Of a stretch of 64,000 nt of DNA, positions 40,607 through 50,618 are shown piece after piece. Source of the DNA: Chitinophaga sedimenti (GTDB taxonomy: Bacteria > Bacteroidota > Bacteroidia > Chitinophagales > Chitinophagaceae). How positions within the stretch are numbered: the first letter of the stretch is position 1; each line of letters begins with the position of its first letter. The DNA lies in NCBI RefSeq assembly GCF_023156195.1, contig NZ_JAKUKA010000001.1, forward strand, positions 2,542,001 to 2,606,000, read 5' to 3'. The translations under genes were made by a program, and so were the position numbers. The notes beneath the pieces are model-generated. The model was not told where the DNA came from. It saw only the letters and a program-made list of their open reading frames with translations, and searched no databases.

Positions 40607-43600
40607 GGATTTTATTTTTCCAAAGCAATACGGGAAGGAGCACCCATACGGCGATGCAAGCGCCAATCAGGCCGCCTGTAACGCCCGCAGCAAAGGAAAA
40701 CCAGAATGCTTCCTTTCGCCCATCCAGCAGGAAAGGCAAAAAGCCACAGGCTGTGGATGCCCCTGTCAACAGAATGGTGCGGGTCCGGGACGTGATCGCT
40801 TTGATGAGCAGGAGATTGTGTCGTTGCATACTGCGTCCACGCAGCAGGGTTTGCAGGTCGTAGATAATAAAGATCGCCGAGTTGGCGGCAAATGCACCCA
40901 CCAAAATAAAAGCGGCGTATCCTCCCTGGTCGAACGGGAGCCTGCCCCAGGCAAATATGGCGAAGATACCGATGAATGCCGCCGGGATGATGGGGATGAT
41001 GAGCAATGCTTTGCGCACGCTTTCAAATAAAATGGCGCAAATAGCAAAAATACAAACTACGAGGAGCGGCATGAGGAAGTACTTCGAGTCGTCATCCCAG
41101 AAAAAATCCGCCCATGCTGTTTCTTCCTGCGCAATAGTATAGCCCACTGGCATTTCGAGCTTCATCTCCTCCATCACATTTTTGAGAAATCTATTCCCGA
41201 ATTCTTTTGAGCCCCGGTACTCGAAGCCCACTTTCCGGACGAAACGGCGATCTTCTTTATGGATGGACGCGGCAGCGGGCCGGCGCATCAATGTTCCCAT
41301 ATCCGCCAGCCTACCTGCGGCAGCCGTATCGAGCGGCATCTGGTCATACAAAAGATCATATTCGCTAAATTCCATTCCTCCAGCTTCCCTTATCATCACA
41401 GGATAGTATTTGCCACCTGAAAGGGCCTGCAGTTGATGCTGGCTCAGCGGGCCGCGCTGGTGAACAAGTTCTACCAGTCGTTGCTTGTTGGTATGCCAGA
41501 TCGCTGCCTGGTAATCATCCATGTCCAACACTATTTCCTCCGCCGACCGTTCTCCGTCGACTATATTTTCGCCCGTATTTGTTTTTTCCACTCTTTTATT
41601 GCGCAGCAGCTTATCAACGAGCCGGTCTGCATATTGTTCCAGTTCACGGTAGTTATAACCTTTCATGACCACCAGGTAGTTAGGAACATCGGCCGCCGAA
41701 GCATTGTTATAACCTTGCCCAACGCCGGTAATACTCCATTCCACACCGCCCCAGTCCAATGTTTTAGCCATTAGTGCGGCTTTTAGCCTTGCTGGAAAAC
41801 TGCCGTTCTCTATTTGCCTGTTGAAAGATATCTCCATCATGGCAAATTCTCCGCTGTATATGTTTGTTAGAAACCGTTCTACGCCGGTCACCTGTTGCAT
41901 GTAATTTTCGAGCGATTGCATGATTACGTCTATCTGCTCCAACGTGCTCCCTTGCGGCAACACCGCATGCACGTTCAGCCGGGTGCGCGCTTCACTTTGT
42001 AAACCACCATTGGCCTTAACGGAACGAATAAACGACCGCGCCATTCCTCCCAGGTACCGGTCTAACTCCGGCCGTACTTTCCGGATGAAATACGGACTGC
42101 CTAACGTCTCATTGTAAATGCGCGTAAAAGCGCTTTTACCATCGATATGATCGGGCAGACTGCCCAACGGGATACCCCAAACAAGTATGATACACACCAG
42201 GAATGATTTCCGGTACTGGCCAACAGGGCGATGCCCGCCATATACAGCGCCGCCGTTTTCAGCCGGAGCCGATGCCACGGTCTTCTGCCTGTCTTGCTTT
42301 GCGGAATGATTGGACGCTCCGAAGATCAAACGATATAGTCCTGGAATGAACCACAACGCCGTTGCCAGTGATGCCAGCAGGGAAACGATGATGACGATTG
42401 AAAAGGCCGCCAGCCTGCTTCGTTCAGCCTCCGGAAGGAAGAATATCAGTGAAAGCGCGGCGATCGTTGTGCCGGAAGCGCCCGCCAGTGGAAAGATGCC
42501 GCTTTTTTCCCCTGCTTGCGATAGTATTCCAGCATCACGACCAAATTATCCGCCAACAGGCCGAAAGCGACGGACGCGGCCGCCAGGGTGTACAAATGGA
42601 CGGGAATGCGAAGCATGCCGTTGACGACCAAAGTAATGGAAAAACTGGCCAGCAATGCAAACATCACTATCGACCAATAGCGCCAGCTACGGTATAACAA
42701 TAAGATAAGGCACGATAACAACAGCACCGATAATGAGATCCGCCAGTAATGAGCATGCAGTTCCTTTTTCAGCAAGGCTGTATCGTCATATTCCGCTTCG
42801 GTGTCGAGTTGCTCCGGCAGCCGGTCTTTCAATGCTATCATCGCCTTCCTGACCGCTTCACCCAAAACCAGTCTGTTGGCGGCTTTCCGGGGGTAAATGC
42901 TGATGCGGACGAGGTTACGTCCATTGATCCGCGTTTTGCCCGATCCGCTCACCTCTTCGAAGGAAACGTTGGCCACATCTTTCAGCCGGATCAAATTACC
43001 CGGAGTTGGTACGTGCAGGTGTTCCAGCACTTCGGGAGCCGCATCGGGCACGGCGATCCGGATGAACTTTGTTTGCCCTCCGATACTGAAGCTTCCCGGG
43101 TGCGCGGGGGAAAAGAACGACTGAACGGCCGCAACAATTCGTTGAGGGTCCACACCGAAAGCCAAACATCTCGCGAGATCGAAATCGATCACCAGCTGCC
43201 GGCTTCCACCTGCGCCTACATCAATTTCGTCGATGTCTTCAATGCCGGACAATGCGGACCGGATCATCAGCTCACTTTCCGGGGAAACCGACATGGAGGC
43301 GCCAGGAGTATATACGACGTACACCATAGCTGGGCGTTCTGGCTGGCCACTCCCTTCCGGGATCAGCGGGTAGGATGCATCCGGTGGGAATTGCGGTCGC
43401 AACCTACGGATCAGCGCGGCCAGTTCGATTATTTTAAAGGGTATATCGGCTGACTTATCGAACACCAGCTGTACATTACCGTAATTTCTGCCGGAGACGG
43501 AACGGATCTGTTTAAGCTGGTCCAGCTGGGAACATGCTCCTTCCAATACCGAAGTCATTTCCTGCTCCACGATTTCCGGTGCGGCGCCGGGAAGAGAAAA

Positions 43601-43735
43601 CGAAACTGTCAATGCAGCCGTGTTTTCCTTCGGAAGCAGTTCTACCTGGAACAACGGCAACATCCATACGCCTGTAAGACATATCGCACCGAACAATAAA
43701 ACGATTCTGAAAGGAGTTGCGATCGTTGAATTCAT
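40587..43735 (-). CDS. RND-family transporter permease (divergent), one frameshift
   Basis: An inner-membrane trimeric exporter subunit of about 1048 residues. TM1 is PFRIVLLFGAICLTGVWML; porter-domain segments such as LLPKENTAALTVSFSLPGAAPEIVEQE are clear. TM4 reads SVAFGLLADNLVVMLEYY: the first proton-relay Asp is kept and the second is Asn. TM10 (ILVGAFAANSAIFIIYD) has Asn where AcrB has the relay Lys. A slip at about 42480-42500 separates it into two frames. It has no adaptor or TolC gene on its own strand. Its start is 146 bp from the divergent peptide gene, sharing a control region, and it may borrow the adaptor/TolC of the operon. Confidence 0.87.
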
Positions 43736-43881
43736 ACCTGCAATTCAAAACTTGTAGAATTACGATATTAAAATGTTTCGCGGCAGTCGCCTTGCCGTGA
43801 GTAATACTAATTTTATTCCGCATCTCCGAATTAGCGCTTGTGAAGAATGCAAATCCTCAATTCATTTAAAAAAAAATTTTT
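43736..43881. promoter_or_regulatory. shared divergent control region of RND permease and peptide operon
   Basis: This 146-bp AT-rich stretch contains CGGCA/TGCCG arms at 43781-43797 and a TAATTTTA near-consensus -7 at 43808-43815 on the plus strand. It is the likely binding site of the nearby HTH regulator (inference). Confidence 0.4.
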
Positions 43882-44094
43882 ATGAGAAAAGCATTGCACG
43901 TTTTCGCTGCTGCCGTTATGGTAACAGCCGGTGTACTCGCTGTTACACCAGCGAAATCCCAAGTGGTGATCCCTGGTCGCTGCGGTGGCACATTGGTATT
44001 GGATGGCCCTATCGCTTCCTGCGTAGGCGCTTCCACTAACTGTTCTTACAATTGCCCCACCGGTCCTGAAAATCCGGAAACAATCCTGACTTGA
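43882..44094 (+). CDS. secreted four-cysteine mini-protein 1
   Basis: The precursor has 70 residues. Residues 1-27 form a Sec-type signal peptide (MRKALHVFAAAVMVTAGVLA..AKSQ). The mature part carries PGRCGGTLVLDGPIASC and NCSYNC. Cysteines are at 34, 47, 54 and 58; the tail after the last Cys is Pro/Glu/Thr-rich. The paralogue at 44181 has identical Cys spacing (13, 7, 4), which argues for two disulfides or other Cys-based modification. No family recognised; in architecture it recalls NVEALA-type Bacteroidota peptides but lacks that motif. It is the first gene of a nine-gene operon and is followed by a perfect palindrome. Confidence 0.8.
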   Translation: MRKALHVFAAAVMVTAGVLAVTPAKSQVVIPGRCGGTLVLDGPIASCVGASTNCSYNCPTGPENPETILT

Positions 44095-44110
44095 GAATAG
44101 CTCATGTCGA

Positions 44111-44136
44111 GAAGGCGGAAAATATTTTCCGCCTTC
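44111..44136 (+). terminator. perfect 26-bp palindrome between the two peptide genes (attenuator-like)
   Basis: GAAGGCGGAAAAT and ATTTTCCGCCTTC are perfectly complementary. The T-run after it is poor (AATTATC), so it may act as a partial terminator, an mRNA-end stabiliser for the first peptide message, or a dyad operator. Confidence 0.65.
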
Positions 44137-44180
44137 AATTATCAACGTGGTCCCCTATTATTCACCGTCTACCGTTTAAC

Positions 44181-44408
44181 ATGAAATCCAAATCACTTTT
44201 CCTCGCCTTTGCGGCCGTAACAACGCTTTCCCTGTGTTTAGTCATTTTCTTTACCCATACCACCAAAGCTAATCCTCCGGGAAGGTGCGGCGGCACTTTT
44301 GTGGTAGATGGGCCTATCTGGGCCTGCGTCGGACAATCATCTAACTGCACCTACCCCTGCGATAATCCTCCAATCGGGCCTGTTATCGATCCGGAGATTG
44401 AGTTCTAA
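44181..44408 (+). CDS. secreted four-cysteine mini-protein 2 (paralogue)
   Basis: The precursor has 75 residues from the ATG at 44181; a longer frame from 44091 would bury the signal peptide. Residues 1-30 are the signal (MKSKSLFLAFAAVTTLSLC..TTKA). The mature part carries PGRCGGTFVVDGPIWAC and NCTYPC. Cys 36, 49, 56 and 60 keep exactly the spacing of its neighbour. The tail is Pro-rich and acidic (IGPVIDPEIEF). Since leaders and tails differ while the CGG..DGPI..C..C..C core is conserved, the core appears to be the functional part. Confidence 0.8.
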   Translation: MKSKSLFLAFAAVTTLSLCLVIFFTHTTKANPPGRCGGTFVVDGPIWACVGQSSNCTYPCDNPPIGPVIDPEIEF

Positions 44409-44439
44409 CCCACCTTCTCTGTCAACATCATACTATTCC

Positions 44440-45654
44440 ATGCAAAAGATCATAACCATCGCGCTGCTGTGCGCCACTATTATTGCCTGCAACAGTTCGG
44501 GCGGCAACAAGGTGCAGCAGTCCGCCGACCTGAGTAACATCTCCCTGACCGTATGCGAAGCGCGGCCGGCAGACAGCATTAAAACATACAATGACAGCCT
44601 GAGTTTCGACTACTATGACCTCGGCAAGCTGGACGCAGATACGCTTTTGGCGTTTCAGTACCCCCTCCTTAACCTTTCGCTGCTCGACACCAACGGTAAT
44701 TTCCTCCGCGAAATCTCCCGGAAAGGCCGTTTGCTCGAAAACTTCCAGGGGTCGTTCATCACTTCGCAGTGGGACAAGCAGAACAACCTGTATTTGCTGG
44801 AGGAAGGGAATAACTTTTCAATCGCTGTATTCGACAACGCTCTCAAGTTCAGGTACCGGGTTAACCTCGTTAAGTCGCTCCCAGATAACTTCGTATTTCC
44901 ACTTTCCACCTCCTTTCATTTGGTGGAAGAAGACGGTGGCGTTAAGCGGATTTATATGAGCAGCGGCGATATCAGGTACAATGTTTTTTCCGAAGAATAT
45001 TATACGAAGGCAAACAGTCTTATATCATTCCGGCTCGACTCCACTTCTGTGTCCGAAGTAAAGCACCATCTTCCGTTCAATACTTTTGACGCCGTAAAAT
45101 CGGGCATATCCGGTGATTCCCGCGCCTGGAACACGCCTGTCGTATTCTTCGACATGAATAACGACAAGGGATTCCTGAAATACAAGTTCGATGACAATAT
45201 TTATATCTGCGGGAGAGATGCGCTTTCTATCGAGCAGGTTATTCCACTGAAGCTGCAATGGGGAAAAGACCGTGCGTATACAACATCCTTCGGGAATGCC
45301 AGGAAAACACAGTTCGAATCGGCCAAGGAGCAGTTACTACTGCAATATGCCAATATCAACTATAACGGCATCAAAGTGGCCGGAAATAAGGCATATGTAC
45401 TGTATACGAAGCCCATCCCGCAATCGGAGGTACCGGATAATCCGAACCAGACGTCGCAAATGGATATTTCACCGGTGCTTCACATCGTAGACCTCGAAGA
45501 CCCCAGCAAGCAATACTCCGTAGAATTCTCTCCGAAGTACAATGCCCGGGAATTCAGCGTGGACCAAAAGGGTAACGTTTTCCTGTCCAGCAATCCGATG
45601 AAGGAGGAAAATTCCTATATCTATAAATTCACAATCGACTTTCATGGCAAATAA
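44440..45654 (+). CDS. 6-bladed beta-propeller lipoprotein (BF3164/TolB-like)
   Basis: The protein has 404 residues from the ATG at 44440. Lipoprotein signal MQKIITIALLCATIIAC (lipobox Cys17). Blades are seen as FDYYDLGKLDADTLLAFQYPLLNLSLLD, WDKQNNLYLLEEGNNFSIAVFD and HIVDLEDPSKQYSVEFSPKY, with the closing EFSVDQKGNVFLSSN. BF3164-like propeller lipoproteins are known neighbours of small secreted peptides (NVEALA type) in Bacteroidota, so it may bind or display the mini-proteins. Its stop overlaps the next start. Confidence 0.8.
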   Translation: MQKIITIALLCATIIACNSSGGNKVQQSADLSNISLTVCEARPADSIKTYNDSLSFDYYDLGKLDADTLLAFQYPLLNLSLLDTNGNFLREISRKGRLLENFQGSFITSQWDKQNNLYLLEEGNNFSIAVFDNALKFRYRVNLVKSLPDNFVFPLSTSFHLVEEDGGVKRIYMSSGDIRYNVFSEEYYTKANSLISFRLDSTSVSEVKHHLPFNTFDAVKSGISGDSRAWNTPVVFFDMNNDKGFLKYKFDDNIYICGRDALSIEQVIPLKLQWGKDRAYTTSFGNARKTQFESAKEQLLLQYANINYNGIKVAGNKAYVLYTKPIPQSEVPDNPNQTSQMDISPVLHIVDLEDPSKQYSVEFSPKYNAREFSVDQKGNVFLSSNPMKEENSYIYKFTIDFHGK

Positions 45655-46102
45655 ACACCCGCTTCCGCTCCTCATTGTTTTGCTGCTGTCTTTTTTGAAT
45701 GTAAGCGGCCAGCAAAAAACATCTACCGTAGTCAGGGATGCCGAATCAAAAATCAGTAAGCTGAATTTACGTTATACGCCGGGCGCGCGCTACTTTTTCG
45801 TATCGGAAATGGCCTGTACGCCCTGCATCGACGTGTTTGTGCAAAAATACATCCGCGGTCAGGCGCCGAAAGCCATCAAAGACACGTACGTTGTTTATTT
45901 CAGCCAGCGGAAAGGTAAGGTAAGCGTGCAGCAAACGGTTTTTAACCAGTTGATCCCACCGGCGAACTTCATCGCGGGGCGTGATGCTACTTTATTTGCA
46001 GACCTGTCGGTTATTGCGAATGACGTCAAAGGGCCTTTCCTGGTAACTTTTACCGGAGATAAGAAACTGGACATCGTTGCAGCAGCGGGTTCAAAACTGT
46101 GA
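45644..46102 (+). CDS. secreted CTPC-motif protein (possible thiol-disulfide protein)
   Basis: The protein has 152 residues. The signal peptide is MANKHPLPLLIVLLLSFLNVSGQ. YFFVSEMACTPCIDVFVQKYI places a CxxC pair (Cys58, Cys61) after a beta strand and before a helix, as in thioredoxin-like folds; FLVTFTGDKKLD could be the later beta strand, but no cis-Pro loop is obvious. An 11-bp overlap with the propeller gene implies translational coupling. A role in forming or reshuffling the disulfides of the four-cysteine peptides is an inference. Confidence 0.6.
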   Translation: MANKHPLPLLIVLLLSFLNVSGQQKTSTVVRDAESKISKLNLRYTPGARYFFVSEMACTPCIDVFVQKYIRGQAPKAIKDTYVVYFSQRKGKVSVQQTVFNQLIPPANFIAGRDATLFADLSVIANDVKGPFLVTFTGDKKLDIVAAAGSKL

Positions 46103-46114
46103 TCGTTTTACGTT

Positions 46115-47953
46115 ATGAACGGAATAACAGGTATTGACTGGTTGACCACAGGCCGTGAGGGGCCGGCGCAGCCCATGCAAGCGGCACGCAGCTTACGCGC
46201 CGCCTTGCCGGCCATATTGTTATTGATACCTTTTGGTATCGCTTATTTTTACGTGCCCTATTCATTTATGATCAGCTACGGGCTGCGGACCTGGCTGGTA
46301 TGTATAGCGAGTACGATAGTGGTGGCATGGTTGGCACTGCTCCGTCAAATCCTGCAGCGGGAAGGAGCCGTTGTTATCACGTATACCGACCTGCTATTGC
46401 CGGTATTCGTCGCATCTGCGTTTCTCTTATCCGGCGCGCATCCCTTCAGCCAGGAAACCCCGGTTAGCTATGTAGCAGCGGCCATGTTGTATTTTTGCGT
46501 AAGGGGCATGGCCACCCCGCGATCCGTCTACGTGCTTTTTCTGCTGCTAGGCGCATTGTTGCTGTATTCTATCGGAACAGCGGGCTGGCAGGCAGCGGGG
46601 CTGTCTTTCAGTAAAGGACATCTGTCTATGGCATTTAAGGCTACCTTCGGGAACGTGGGGCTGTTTGCCGGATACATTGCCGCAATGTATGCCATCTTCA
46701 TATTCCTCGCCCTGAAATATTCGCCCGTGAACTGGCAGCGGCCTTGCTGCATCATGATTACGGCATTCTTCGCTATGGTGATGGTTTTCAGTCAATCGAG
46801 GGCTGCGTTGCTGTCGTTTCTCGTGTCGGCTTTGTTGTTATCGGACATTTACCTTCCGCATGCCCGCAGGGCTATATCTTTCATCCGCAAGTCCCACATC
46901 GCGAAACTGTGCATAGGCCTGCTGGTGTCTTTATTTCTCGTATTCCTCTTCCAGATAAAATCCGGTTCATCTTACGGCCGGGCGCTGATCTGGAAGATTG
47001 CTGCGAAAAAAATTTTCCGAGCACCCACTTACCGGCATCGGGGAAGGGCGTTTCATGCATGACTACCTGTTGTGGCAGTCGCAATACTTTTCTTCCGGCC
47101 AGGCTACCGATCAGGAGAAACTTGTGGCGGGTTTTACTTACCTGGCGTTCAATGAACCGCTGCAACTATTGCTGGAGCGGGGCATCGTCGGCGTGCTGCT
47201 GGTGGGTGGTATAATATGGCTGTTCTTCCGGCGCACCCCATCCTCTTCAACACCTTTACTCGTGCGCTGTATTCAGGTTAGCGGTTTGTCCGTGCTCGTC
47301 ACATCGTTGTTTTCGTATCCACTACACAGCTTACCGATACTTTTCTTTCTCGCCGTTTTGATAGGTATCCGGGAAACCCTTTCCGGTACCGCGGTTTTCC
47401 GGATTCCGGTGAAGCGTTATCGGCGTATCATGCTGGCTGTTGCCATGTTAATCACAGGAGCCATGTGCTGGAGCATGACATCGATCGTAAGAAAAGCGGC
47501 GGCAGCTTATGAATGGACAGAAGCTTTACAGAAGGCAGATATTTCCATCGCGACCTATGAGAAATTGCAGAACGAAATCGGTTTCAATGCCATTTTCCTT
47601 TTTGATTATGGAAATATCCTGCTTCATAACGGACGATATGATGAGGCAGCACAAAGTTCCGCGCGTCTGCCGCTATTATTACCGACATGACGTGCTACAT
47701 GCAGCTTGCCTGGTGCGAGCAACAACTGGGCAGGAATCAGGAAGCCCTCCGGCTGCTGACGGTAGCAGAGCACATGGCACCATCCTGGATTTCGCCGAAG
47801 GCCGCCATCGCGAAACTGATGTTCGATGCCGGCGATAAGGACCGGGCGAGAAAGAAAGCGCAGGAAGTATTGGCCATCCAGCCCAAAACCGGCTACACGT
47901 TCGAAGTGGAAAACATCCGGGAGCAAATGAAAATCCTGCTGCGGCGAAATTAG
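46115..47953 (+). CDS. O-antigen ligase/Wzy-like membrane protein with TPR tail, two frameshifts
   Basis: There are about eleven membrane spans (for example AILLLIPFGIAYFYVPYSF, WLVCIASTIVVAWLALL, LLVSLFLVFLFQI). The periplasmic loop (EHPLTGIGEGRFMHDYLLWQ, YLAFNEPLQLLLERGIVG) carries the WaaL/PglL-type motif, and a C-terminal helical-repeat domain follows (NILLHNGRYDEAAQ, MQLAWCEQQLGRNQEALRLL). Family members transfer glycans to lipid or protein on the periplasmic side. Slips near 47010 (A-run) and 47665 split it in three; joined length is about 612 residues. In this operon it might glycosylate the secreted peptides or a partner, which is inference only. Confidence 0.75.
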
Positions 47954-47980
47954 CTTCCTAACGGTTAAAAATATGACAAC

Positions 47981-49504
47981 ATGTATAGCAAACAGCTACT
48001 ACCCTTTTACGCTATCATATTAACGATGACGATGGCGGAGATGGCCTGCAAGCCTGAACCTTCCCGCCCGGTGGACTGGCAGGAAGTGATAGATGGTTAC
48101 GCGGCAGTGCCGGGAGACAGCCTCCAGCTGGCGGCCGCCATTTTCCTTCGCGATAACATGAGCGACCTCGAATCGGAAGTTGTGGACTTTCAAACCAAAG
48201 ATGGAAAGGTGATAGATATCCGGCTGGATACGATAACCAGCGAGGAAAGCCTGCTGCGGATCATGGATGCGCAGCAGCTGCATGCAGTTACCCGCGTAGT
48301 GCCAGACAGCCTGCTACTGACGAACGAAATGATCAGGGAAAACATTGCCCAGAGCCTCGCCGCATGGAGAAAATATCCATGGAACAAAAGCGCCTCATGG
48401 CAAATGTTCCTGGAATATTTATTACCTTATAAAGTGCGCCGGGAAAATCCGGAAAACTGGCGAAACTATTTTACCGACAGGTACCATTCGCACCTCACCG
48501 ATACCTTGCAGAAATATGACGGAACGCACCCGGGAGATACGTTACTGACCATTCCCAATGAACTGTACTACGACATCGTGGTGGACGATATAGGGCGATG
48601 GTATAAATACGAGCCTTCGGCAACGTTGCTTGCCACTACCTCTCCCGGCCTGATTGAGCTGAAGGCCGTTAGTAAGGGCGAGTGCTACAGGGGCTCGCAC
48701 CTGGGCGTCTATGCGTTAAGAGCGATCGGCATACCTTCTACCATCGACCTTGTGCCTGTGTGGGGTTCTCAAAACAGCGGGCATGCAACGGAAGTTTTCC
48801 TGGATGAACATGGTAAGATGTCGACCGCCAGCGGCCGTACGTTAGAGCGGGCGGCAAAAGTATTCCGGCAATGTTTCAAACGGATTAATTACTGGAAAGA
48901 CTCGATCGCACCGCATACGAAGGGCAGCGCTTTCCTGCTGCAACATTTGATACATAACCATTGGATGGATGTTACCCATGAACATACAAACGTATCGGAT
49001 ATAACATATCAGCTTGGCGATACGACTGATGCCTCATTTGCCTATATCTGTGTTTACAACTACGGGAAATGGGTCCCCATATTTTTGGGAGCCTGCACTA
49101 ACGGCACCGCGGTTTTCCGGCAAATGGGCAGGAACATGTTGTACCAGGTCGCCATCCCCGCGGCCGATGGGTATACCTTAACCGGCGATATATTCCTGTT
49201 GAATACCGAAGGGAAGATAGTCAGGCAGTCACCGGACATCAACGGCCCGAGGATGGCTATACAGCTGCATAAATTGAATACGGGCAGTTTGTCGTGGGTA
49301 AAAAAACAGCATGTGTACAACCTGCTTTATCTTGATACTTCTGGCATATGGCATTCAGCCGGTGTGCAAAAATGCATGCAAGATTCCTCCATTACTTTTC
49401 CTGATGTACCCCGCAACGCACTTTACCGGTTGGTAGACCGGGCGGGCGATGGGCGGCTGGAACGTATTTTCTCTTTAGATAAAAACGAGCAGGTATGGCG
49501 CTGA
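47981..49504 (+). CDS. transglutaminase-like lipoprotein
   Basis: The protein has 507 residues and is intact. The lipoprotein signal MYSKQLLPFYAIILTMTMAEMAC puts a Cys at 23. The transglutaminase/protease core is in SKGECYRGSHLGVYALRAIGIPSTIDLVPVW and SGHATEVFLDEHGK, giving a likely Cys235-His268-Asp275 triad. The C-terminal 150 residues look like beta-sandwich domains. Transglutaminase-fold enzymes may hydrolyse peptide bonds or form isopeptide links. Its setting between a membrane glycan-type transferase and an exporter suggests a peptide-processing or crosslinking step in the envelope. It ends overlapping the MFP gene by 10 bp. Confidence 0.78.
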   Translation: MYSKQLLPFYAIILTMTMAEMACKPEPSRPVDWQEVIDGYAAVPGDSLQLAAAIFLRDNMSDLESEVVDFQTKDGKVIDIRLDTITSEESLLRIMDAQQLHAVTRVVPDSLLLTNEMIRENIAQSLAAWRKYPWNKSASWQMFLEYLLPYKVRRENPENWRNYFTDRYHSHLTDTLQKYDGTHPGDTLLTIPNELYYDIVVDDIGRWYKYEPSATLLATTSPGLIELKAVSKGECYRGSHLGVYALRAIGIPSTIDLVPVWGSQNSGHATEVFLDEHGKMSTASGRTLERAAKVFRQCFKRINYWKDSIAPHTKGSAFLLQHLIHNHWMDVTHEHTNVSDITYQLGDTTDASFAYICVYNYGKWVPIFLGACTNGTAVFRQMGRNMLYQVAIPAADGYTLTGDIFLLNTEGKIVRQSPDINGPRMAIQLHKLNTGSLSWVKKQHVYNLLYLDTSGIWHSAGVQKCMQDSSITFPDVPRNALYRLVDRAGDGRLERIFSLDKNEQVWR

Positions 49505-50589
49505 TGTGGCTTCGATGTGGCATCTGCGCCGCATGTATCGCAATTTGCGCCTGGTCTTGTAACGGATCTGCCGCCGCTGGTGAGGAAAGCGGCGAAGCCC
49601 GGCTCCCCCGCAGCACCACAGCACCAGTGTCCGTAACAGTCGTCACGGCTTCCCAGCAGCCATTTTATCATACGATCCGAACAAACGGAAAACTTGTTCC
49701 CCTAAGGGAGCAGACAATAATCTCAGAGACGTCGGGGAGCATGGTTTCCCTTCGGGTAAAAGCCGGGACCGTGGTTGCCGCGGGGGCGATTATTGCGCAG
49801 ATCGACGACAGGCCAATTCGTCTCCGGCTGGAAAGGGCGCACCAGTTACAGTTTAATGGCCAAAAGGAATATGAAAGCCAATTGCTTGGATACGAAAATC
49901 TGCTTAAAAACAAAAGCACGGCGCAGGCAGACACCATCAAGACCAAGCTTCGTATCAGTAGCGGTTTGGCGATTGCGGAGCAGGATATCAGGGAAGCCCA
50001 ATACGAGCTTTCCAAAACCATCATCAGGGCCCCCTTCAGCGGCATGGTGGCAGATGTGGCCGTGCAGCAGGGACAATACATCAAGGCCGGTCAGGATTTG
50101 ATGAAAGTCTATCATCCCGGCCAGCTGCTTGTCAATATTCGCATACTGGAATCTGAGATCGGCCTCCTCCACATTGGCACACCCGCATCGTGTATCCCAG
50201 TATCTGATCCGCAAACGCACTACCCGGCAACGGTCCAGGAAATAAATCCGTACGTGGCGGAAAACGGGATGGTGAACTTGAAGTTGCTCGTGGCAGGGAG
50301 CAGCAAACTTTTTCCGGGGATGAACTGCAGTATTGAAGTGCGCATACTTTCAGATAAGTCGCTCGTAGTTCCCAAAGAAGCCGTCGTTACCCGGAACGGA
50401 AAAAAAGTAGTATTTACATTGAAAGGCGACGTTGCAGTATGGAACTATGTGGAAACGGGCAGCGAAAATGGAAAAGAAATCGTGTTACTGACCGGGATCA
50501 GTCCAGGCGATAAAGTCATCACTTCCAACAACCAGCAGCTTACGCAAGACACACCGGTACGCGATACCACCCTCGTAAGGCGTCATTGA
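49495..50589 (+). CDS. RND efflux periplasmic adaptor (MFP)
   Basis: The protein has 364 residues with lipoprotein-like N-terminus (CAACIAICAWSCNGS). The biotinyl-lipoyl hairpin halves are SGSMVSLRVKAGTVVAAGAIIAQIDD and IRAPFSGMVADVAVQQGQYIKAG, flanking a coiled-coil hairpin (about residues 105-170). A beta-barrel and membrane-proximal domain follow (VVPKEAVVTRNGKKVVFTLKG). It bridges the RND pump and TolC channel. Intact frame, overlapping the previous gene and abutting the pump gene. Confidence 0.93.
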   Translation: MALMWLRCGICAACIAICAWSCNGSAAAGEESGEARLPRSTTAPVSVTVVTASQQPFYHTIRTNGKLVPLREQTIISETSGSMVSLRVKAGTVVAAGAIIAQIDDRPIRLRLERAHQLQFNGQKEYESQLLGYENLLKNKSTAQADTIKTKLRISSGLAIAEQDIREAQYELSKTIIRAPFSGMVADVAVQQGQYIKAGQDLMKVYHPGQLLVNIRILESEIGLLHIGTPASCIPVSDPQTHYPATVQEINPYVAENGMVNLKLLVAGSSKLFPGMNCSIEVRILSDKSLVVPKEAVVTRNGKKVVFTLKGDVAVWNYVETGSENGKEIVLLTGISPGDKVITSNNQQLTQDTPVRDTTLVRRH

Positions 50590-50618
50590 ACCTATCGCAA
50601 ACCCGAAGCTCCAGCACC

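Noticed and set aside
40587..43735. Reading the first RND permease as two separate half-size transporters
   Set aside because: The two frames join at one slip in the middle of a membrane span and together give a normal full-length RND protein.
44091..44408. Longer version of the second mini-protein starting upstream
   Set aside because: It would place 30 residues before a clear signal peptide and start within the palindrome region; the ATG at 44181 fits a secreted precursor.
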